From GCA-2737595 sp037138535 (GTDB taxonomy: Bacteria; Actinomycetota; Actinomycetes; Nanopelagicales; Nanopelagicaceae): a DNA stretch of 10,072 nt. The DNA lies in NCBI GenBank assembly GCA_037138535.1, contig JBAXIG010000057.1:1-10072 (forward strand). Reading direction: 5' to 3'. A program made the translations under genes and the position numbers. The notes under the pieces are model-generated. The model was given only the letters and a program-made list of their open reading frames with translations. It had not been told where the DNA came from and did not search any database. Shown one piece after another: positions 5,340 to 10,072 of this stretch. The number at the start of each line of letters is the position of its first letter. The first letter of the stretch is position 1.

Positions 5340-6799
5340 TGGCGCGTGCACTTCTCGGTATCGACATCGGTACCACCTCCATCAAGTCGCTGCTCATCTC
5401 GGCCGATGATGGCAGCACACTTGCCACTGTGGGGTTCGCATATCCCACGCATAGACCACACACAGGTTGGGCAGAGCAAGATCCCACCGATTGGACGAAT
5501 GCCGTCACTTCGGCGTGGAATGCATTGGTTGCGAAGCGCACCGATGTTGAAGTTGTCGCTATCGGAATTTGCTCTCAAGTAAATACTCATCTGTTGGTCG
5601 ACAAAGAGTCCAAAGCGCTCACGCCGGCGATCACTTGGAAGGATTTACGCTGCGCAGATATCGCTGCAGAACTCGATGGCGCCATTAGCGACACTCAAAG
5701 GACCGCACTCTGGGGTGGACCATTCAAGATCGATTCATCATTTTCCCTCAGCCGCATCGAATGGTGGAGGCGAAACGAGCCAACTGCCTTCAAGCAGGCC
5801 GCGGCAGCGATGTTGCCGAAGGATTACGTCATCGCCGCGTTATGTGGAGTTCAGGTAGCCGATCCGCTGAGCGCTATTGGTTTAGTAGGTAGCGATGGGT
5901 CGTACATCGCCGACGTTCTTGCACTTGTAGATGGTGGCCAGCTCCTCAACGCTCCGCTTCATAGTTTTGATTCGATCGCCGGAGAGACAAGGGGAGCACT
6001 TGGTATTCCTGCTGGAATTCCTGTCGTAGTCGGAACGATGGATGCCTGGGGCAATGTGTATGGATCTGGGTTACTCGATGCATCTCATGCCATGGAAGTA
6101 AGTGGTACTTCAGAAATCGTCGCGGTGCTCGGTGAGAAGTCGGTCCCCACACCAGGGATCATCTCCTTCCCGCCGATCCGGGGGCGTTCATTACATGCTG
6201 GGCCCACTCAAGCAGGTGCCGATGCGCTCGCCTGGTTTGCTGAAATGCACGGAAAGAGTATTGAAGAAACGTTAATGGCCGTAGCAAGCTCAAAGCCCTC
6301 ACGAATCACCTTCCTGCCGCATCTCGACGGTGAGCGTGCACCGCATTGGAATCCCAACGCACAAGGCGTATTCATCGGAGTTACTCGCGAGAGTGGTTTT
6401 GGCGAAATGGCGCAAGCTGTCCTGGAAGGTGTGGCCTTCGCGGCGCGACAGATTCGTGAAGGGTGTGAAACCGCTGCGGGCGTTGAAGTGAAGACCGTTC
6501 GCCTCTCTGGCGGGGGAGCGAAGAGCGCCCATTGGAATCAAATCAAGGCCGATGTACACAATCGCACCGTCGAAGTTCTTTCAGAATTAGATACCGGGGC
6601 ACGTGGCATCGCCTTAGTTGCTGGTGGCGCTGGTCGTAAGGATCTCGAAGAGTGGGCGGCTTCCATGATTCATGTGTCAGCTACCTTCATTCCTGATCCT
6701 TCGAAGCGCGCCCATTACGAAGAGAAGTATGAGATTTATGTGGATACGTATAAAGCACTTGTGGGAATCTTTGACCGAAACACCGGGCGGGCACGATGA
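5339..6799 (+). CDS. FGGY-family carbohydrate kinase
   Basis: This cytoplasmic ATP-dependent kinase should phosphorylate the imported compound or a derivative of it. The 486 residues match the family length (xylulokinase about 484). The N-terminal ATP-phosphate motif GIDIGTTSIK is at 7-16 with D9. The probable catalytic base is D235 in GTMDAWGNVYG. Then come the FGGY signature region FLPHLDGERAPHWNP (325-339) and the C-terminal nucleotide motif LSGGGAKSAHWNQIKADV (389-406). Where xylulokinases have QMHG, this protein has SQVNTHLLVD (79-88), and the residue after the catalytic Asp is Ala instead of Asn. As I recall, those His and Asn residues contact xylulose in E. coli XylB, so the substrate is probably different. 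The start shares one base with the preceding stop, and the end overlaps the regulator by four bases (ATGA), so all three are cotranscribed. Confidence 0.93.
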   Translation: MARALLGIDIGTTSIKSLLISADDGSTLATVGFAYPTHRPHTGWAEQDPTDWTNAVTSAWNALVAKRTDVEVVAIGICSQVNTHLLVDKESKALTPAITWKDLRCADIAAELDGAISDTQRTALWGGPFKIDSSFSLSRIEWWRRNEPTAFKQAAAAMLPKDYVIAALCGVQVADPLSAIGLVGSDGSYIADVLALVDGGQLLNAPLHSFDSIAGETRGALGIPAGIPVVVGTMDAWGNVYGSGLLDASHAMEVSGTSEIVAVLGEKSVPTPGIISFPPIRGRSLHAGPTQAGADALAWFAEMHGKSIEETLMAVASSKPSRITFLPHLDGERAPHWNPNAQGVFIGVTRESGFGEMAQAVLEGVAFAARQIREGCETAAGVEVKTVRLSGGGAKSAHWNQIKADVHNRTVEVLSELDTGARGIALVAGGAGRKDLEEWAASMIHVSATFIPDPSKRAHYEEKYEIYVDTYKALVGIFDRNTGRAR

Positions 6800-7530
6800 A
6801 GTCGCGGCCGAAGTACCTCACTATTGCGGATGAAATTCACGCGCGCATTCTTGGTGGGGAGTTTGCTGGGGAGGGGAAGTTACCTACCCAGAAGGATCTC
6901 GCTAGCGAGTACGGGGTTGCAGTGCTCACCATCAAGCAGGCGCTTGCTGAGTTACAGAACGAAGGTCTCATTTCTGGAGTGCGCGGAAGTGGCACCTTCA
7001 TTAGCTCTGATGCTTTTCGTTATCAAATCAAATTTCTCTCCAGTTTTGCCGATGAAGTGAGCAGCCAGCATCGGGAACTCACCACGGAGCTTTTGCAAGT
7101 AGTTTCTGTCCAAGAGAGTGATGCTGATGTTATCCAACAACTTGGCATTACTCCCACGACTTCCTATGTATGTATTTGGCGGTTGCGGAGCATCGATGGC
7201 GTTCCCTTAATTCTGCAGAGGAGTTTTATTACCAAAAAACTCTTTGGCCAATTGGATCAGGCTGAGTTGCGCGAGAAATCTCTCTACTCCATGCTGACGC
7301 AAGCGGCCGGCATTACAATCAGTAGGGCAAGTGAAACCATTCGAGCAATCACGCTTCCAGAATACGCAGCCAAGCATCTCGGGCAACTAGCCGGGTCGGT
7401 GGGTCTCTTCTCGGTGCGCGTGACTAAGGATGAGAACGATAAGCCCGTCGTCCTCGACTACGCATACTTCCCGGGAGATTCTGCGGTGATTGAGAGCGAG
7501 CGATTCGTCCGCAGGGGATCGCATGAGTAA
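6796..7530 (+). CDS. GntR-family transcriptional regulator, HutC subfamily with UTRA domain
   Basis: Residues 1-72 form the GntR winged helix: YLTIADEIHARILGGEF, the KLPTQKDLASEYGVAVLTIKQAL recognition region (residues 28-50, with TQ where SE is common), then LQNEGLISGVRGSGTFIS for the wing. Residues from about 80 to 236 form a UTRA ligand domain, recognisable by TSYVCIWRLRSIDGVPLILQRSFI (122-145) and the late VVLDYAYFPGD (218-228). UTRA regulators bind small molecules, often sugar phosphates, and leave the operator when bound. Here the effector could be the transported compound, its phosphate or a cleavage product. Encoded inside the operon between kinase and transporter genes, it is probably an autoregulated local repressor, and the inverted repeat at 3490-3515 is its most likely site. 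It overlaps the ATPase gene by eight bases. Confidence 0.93.
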   Translation: MKSRPKYLTIADEIHARILGGEFAGEGKLPTQKDLASEYGVAVLTIKQALAELQNEGLISGVRGSGTFISSDAFRYQIKFLSSFADEVSSQHRELTTELLQVVSVQESDADVIQQLGITPTTSYVCIWRLRSIDGVPLILQRSFITKKLFGQLDQAELREKSLYSMLTQAAGITISRASETIRAITLPEYAAKHLGQLAGSVGLFSVRVTKDENDKPVVLDYAYFPGDSAVIESERFVRRGSHE

Positions 7531-9010
7531 CTTGCTCGAGATTACAGGTCTCACCAAATCATTCGGTGGCACGGTGGTGCTTAATAACGTTGACTTGTCG
7601 GTGGGCGCAGGCGAGGTACGCGCACTTCTCGGGGAAAATGGTGCTGGTAAGTCCACACTGATCAAGATTCTCGCGGGCATTCATCATGAAGAGAGTGGCA
7701 CCTTTGCTATTGATGGCGTGAAGCAAACATTTCGTAACCCACACGACTCAGCTCTGGCCGGAATTGCCACCGTCCATCAGGAATTGATGATCGCTCCTGG
7801 GCTATCTGTCGCCGAAAATGTGTTGCTCGGGACAAAGATGCCCACTCGTCTTGGGAAGATCGCATGGGGCGAACTCAACCGCACCGCGGAGAAGTGGTTT
7901 GCCGAACTCGGACAAAAGATCGATGTGAGTCGCCCTGTTGATGAATTGAGTGCAGTACAGATGACCATGACTGCCATTGCGCGCGCACTCTGCCTCGATG
8001 CCAAGATACTCATTCTCGATGAACCTACCGCGGCTCTCACCGACTCTGAAGTGCACCTTCTTTTTGCAACGGTAAAGCGGCTTCGCGAGCGTGGCATGGG
8101 CATTATCTATGTCTCACATCGCCTTGAAGAAGTATTCATGATTGCTGACACCTATACGGTGCTGAGAAACGGATCCAAGGTTTCTGAAGGCAATGTCGCT
8201 GAAACGAGCATTCCGCAGATCATTAACTCAATGGCAGGTAGAGAGGTTTCATCGATTTTTCCTGATCGATCAATTCCGGGGAGTAATGAGATCCTCTGGG
8301 TGCGCGATCTCTCGGCGAAGAAAATTAAGGGAGTGAACTTCACCGTGAAGGCAGGGGAGACGCTAGGAATCGGTGGGCTTGCTGGTTCAGGTCGCAGCGA
8401 AATCTTGCGGGTCCTTGCAGGTGCGCAACGACGAGCGTCGGGAACGATCGAACTTCATGGAAACTTCTATCTGCCCAAGCGCGTAGGAAGCGCACAAGGT
8501 GATCGTGTCGTCTTAGTTCCTCAAGAGCGGCGCAGAGATGGATTGACTCCCGGATCCATCCTGAGCAACATCGTCATCACCACGCTCTCTAAGCTTACAA
8601 ACTTTGGTTTCTTTTCTTCGACCCGCATGGAGCGGAAGATGGGTCAAGCGGCCTGGGAGAAGTTCGACATTAGAGGCAAGTCACTCGCTCAAGAGATCTT
8701 TACTCTCTCGGGAGGAAATCAGCAGAAAGTCGTGCTTGCAAAATTCTTAGCGCTCTCGCCGTCGCTCTTGCTGATCGATGAACCCACGAAGGGTGTAGAT
8801 GTCACTACCCGCTCTGAGATCTACCGACTCCTGGCTGAATTGGCGGCACAAGGGATGAGCATTATTGTGGTGAGCTCTGAACTCACAGAGTTATTGGCAA
8901 TTTCGCACCGAGTTTTAGTCATGCATGAAGGACGTCAAGTTTCAATTCTAGAAAGTTCTACGACCACAGAAGCAGAAGCCCTACTCGCATGTTATGGGAG
9001 AACCGCATGA
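7523..9010 (+). CDS. Sugar ABC transporter ATP-binding protein with two nucleotide-binding domains (RbsA/MglA type)
   Basis: The 495 residues match the roughly 500 of RbsA, MglA and XylG. In the first domain, Walker A is GENGAGKST (37-45), the Q-loop Q86, the signature LSAVQ (142-146), Walker B LILDEPT (163-169), and the switch histidine H199 in YVSHR. In the second, Walker A is degenerate (GLAGSGRSE, lysine replaced by R291), the signature is intact, LSGGNQ (395-400), Walker B is LLLIDEPTKGVD (415-426), and the switch histidine is replaced by serine (VSSEL). This asymmetry is normal for the family, where one composite site hydrolyses ATP. The start at 7523 has AGGGGA four bases upstream and overlaps the regulator stop; an upstream in-frame TTG at 7490 would add eleven residues with no family match. 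It should energise the permease encoded next. Confidence 0.95.
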   Translation: MSNLLEITGLTKSFGGTVVLNNVDLSVGAGEVRALLGENGAGKSTLIKILAGIHHEESGTFAIDGVKQTFRNPHDSALAGIATVHQELMIAPGLSVAENVLLGTKMPTRLGKIAWGELNRTAEKWFAELGQKIDVSRPVDELSAVQMTMTAIARALCLDAKILILDEPTAALTDSEVHLLFATVKRLRERGMGIIYVSHRLEEVFMIADTYTVLRNGSKVSEGNVAETSIPQIINSMAGREVSSIFPDRSIPGSNEILWVRDLSAKKIKGVNFTVKAGETLGIGGLAGSGRSEILRVLAGAQRRASGTIELHGNFYLPKRVGSAQGDRVVLVPQERRRDGLTPGSILSNIVITTLSKLTNFGFFSSTRMERKMGQAAWEKFDIRGKSLAQEIFTLSGGNQQKVVLAKFLALSPSLLLIDEPTKGVDVTTRSEIYRLLAELAAQGMSIIVVSSELTELLAISHRVLVMHEGRQVSILESSTTTEAEALLACYGRTA

Positions 9011-10020
9011 GCCTTGAGCAGAGTATTACTCAACACGACATGAAGAAGACGACGTATGGGCGCCTGCGCCCCTTCCTCGGCCCGGTCTCACTGCTCGCCA
9101 TTATTGCCATCTTTGGTTCCCTCTACCCAGATACTTTCCTCAGTCCCACCAACTTGGTCACCAACATTCTTGAATCAGTTGCTTTCGTCGGAATTGTTGC
9201 GGCCGCGCAAACCGTTGTCATGGTGGTGGGAGATTTTGACTTGGCGGTCGGTGGCCTCGCCGCGTTCGCAACATCAACAACTGCGGGAATGCTCACTACC
9301 GCTGGCCTCGATGGTACGCCGCACACTCCTGGCGCTGTCTTGCCCGCAGTCTTAATTGGACTTGCAGTAGGCCTCGTCGGAGGTGCGCTCTCTGGCTTCT
9401 TAGTTTCTTACGTGGGTGTGCTCGCTTTTATTGCCACTTTGGGTATGGCTGGTGTCTTTTCATCGCTTGCCTATTACGCCTCAGACGGCAAGCCGGTCTA
9501 TGGACTTGTCGAGCGTAACTTTGTTGATATCGCGCGAGGCACATCGCTTGGACTCTCAAACAAGATTTGGATCATGCTGATCTTTGCAGCCATTATTTGG
9601 TTCATTCTGGACCAAACGCCACTTGGTCGCCGCATGTACGCCGTCGGTGGCAATCCTGAGGCTGCCCGGTATTCAGGTATCAACACCAAGCTTATTCGAA
9701 TGATCGCTTTCACTATCTGCGGAGTGGGTGCAGCTCTTGGAGGTCTCCTCGGATCAGCGAGCACTGCTACTGCTAACGTCACAGCAACTCAACCATTTAT
9801 GTTGAACTCCATCGCTGCGGTATTTATTGGTATGGCGATGTTTAGAAACGGAAAGCCCAATCTTCCAGGAACCATCCTCGGAGTTATTACGTTACGAACA
9901 TTAGAGAATGGACTTAACTTCACTTCGATTAACGACTTCTTGCAATCAGCAATCACTGGTGCAGTCGTTGTTATTGCAGTTATTCCTTCTGCGCTCTCAA
10001 GAATTCGCCAATCCCGCTGA
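9007..10020 (+). CDS. Sugar ABC transporter permease, RbsC-like (BPD_transp_2 family)
   Basis: The 337-residue inner-membrane protein forms the channel, normally as a homodimer, so one permease gene is enough. I see about eight to ten hydrophobic segments, near residues 25-40, 55-76, 83-99, 111-135, 137-157, 187-202, 230-250, 267-279, 286-297 and 313-331. GDFDLAVGG at 75-83 corresponds to the family's DLSVG motif. GGNPEAARYSGIN (214-226) is the cytoplasmic coupling region that contacts the ATPase, and GMAMFRNGKPNLPGT (275-289) is also typical. The ATG at 9007 overlaps the ATPase stop by four bases (ATGA) and has GGGAG six bases upstream; the in-frame ATG at 8989 would lie further inside the ATPase gene. 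It ends the visible operon. Confidence 0.94.
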   Translation: MSLEQSITQHDMKKTTYGRLRPFLGPVSLLAIIAIFGSLYPDTFLSPTNLVTNILESVAFVGIVAAAQTVVMVVGDFDLAVGGLAAFATSTTAGMLTTAGLDGTPHTPGAVLPAVLIGLAVGLVGGALSGFLVSYVGVLAFIATLGMAGVFSSLAYYASDGKPVYGLVERNFVDIARGTSLGLSNKIWIMLIFAAIIWFILDQTPLGRRMYAVGGNPEAARYSGINTKLIRMIAFTICGVGAALGGLLGSASTATANVTATQPFMLNSIAAVFIGMAMFRNGKPNLPGTILGVITLRTLENGLNFTSINDFLQSAITGAVVVIAVIPSALSRIRQSR

Positions 10021-10028
10021 TCAAGCTT

Positions 10029-10054
10029 GAGTGGGAAACTCACTCTTTGTGAGT
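10029..10054 (+). other. Two alternative small hairpins after the permease gene
   Basis: GAGTG (10029-10033) can pair with CACTC (10041-10045), and ACTCAC (10038-10043) can pair with GTGAGT (10049-10054). The two pairings exclude each other. The first is followed by only three T residues and the second by AAAGG, so neither is a convincing intrinsic terminator. Confidence 0.3.
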
Positions 10055-10056
10055 AA

Positions 10057-10072
10057 AGGTGGGTGAGATGCT
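10057..10072 (+). other. Possible ribosome binding site and first codons of a further gene
   Basis: AGGTGG (10057-10062) stands five bases before an ATG at 10068, a workable Shine-Dalgarno spacing. Only five bases of the putative frame are visible, so a continuing operon gene (another enzyme of the pathway would be natural) cannot be confirmed. Confidence 0.3.

Noticed and set aside
7664..8050. Degenerate signature LSAVQ and Lys-to-Arg second Walker A in the ATPase as signs of decay
   Set aside because: Asymmetric or degenerate sites are usual in RbsA/MglA-type ATPases; the reading frame is intact and full length.
1..10072. tRNA or rRNA genes, CRISPR arrays, insertion sequences or attachment sites
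   Set aside because: I looked for cloverleaf ends, regularly spaced repeats, transposase motifs and terminal inverted repeats and saw none.

Overview
From about base 530 to the end, the window looks like one continuous piece of a bacterial chromosome with moderate G+C (roughly 50-55% on the lines I counted by hand). Genes are tightly packed, with repeated 1- to 8-base gene overlaps and a lipoprotein substrate-binding protein. A leaderless-type promoter lies in front of trpB. These traits and the TrpA/TrpB sequences suggest an actinobacterium, possibly a streamlined aquatic lineage. That placement is inference, because no rRNA or phylogenetic marker is present.

Bases 1 to about 530 do not fit. 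They are richer in G+C (about 58-65% per line). They hold the tail of one reading frame overlapping the start of a secreted von Willebrand A (VWA) protein of PilY1 type, as found in type IV pilus loci of proteobacteria and myxobacteria. This gene breaks off near base 530, exactly where a second gene, a metalloprotease lacking its signal peptide, begins in another frame. The simplest reading is a chimeric join between two organisms in the assembly.

From left to right: (1) the foreign-looking pilus-type fragment, 1-531; (2) a 5'-truncated gluzincin metalloprotease, ending tail to tail with trpA; (3) trpB-trpA on the minus strand; (4) a divergent control region, 3459-3595, with a 26-base inverted repeat whose two ends form the -35 boxes of two opposing promoters; (5) a six-gene plus-strand operon running to base 10020; (6) a short tail with small hairpins and perhaps the start of another gene.

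The operon encodes a sugar-type lipoprotein binding protein, a TrpA-like TIM barrel, an FGGY carbohydrate kinase, a GntR/HutC regulator with UTRA domain, a two-domain RbsA-type ATPase and an RbsC-type permease. Import, phosphorylation and cleavage by a TrpA-related lyase would make a self-contained catabolic route, similar in layout to the Lsr (AI-2) operon but with a different enzyme family in the aldolase position. The TrpA-like protein keeps the TrpA catalytic Glu and Asp and the loop-6 Thr but has lost the PDL motif and part of the indole pocket. The kinase has lost the xylulokinase MHG motif. The substrate is therefore probably not a common pentose. This operon is the best candidate for an undescribed system. 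Its second gene starts inside a terminator-like hairpin that also hides the ribosome binding site, which should keep the binding protein in excess over the enzymes.
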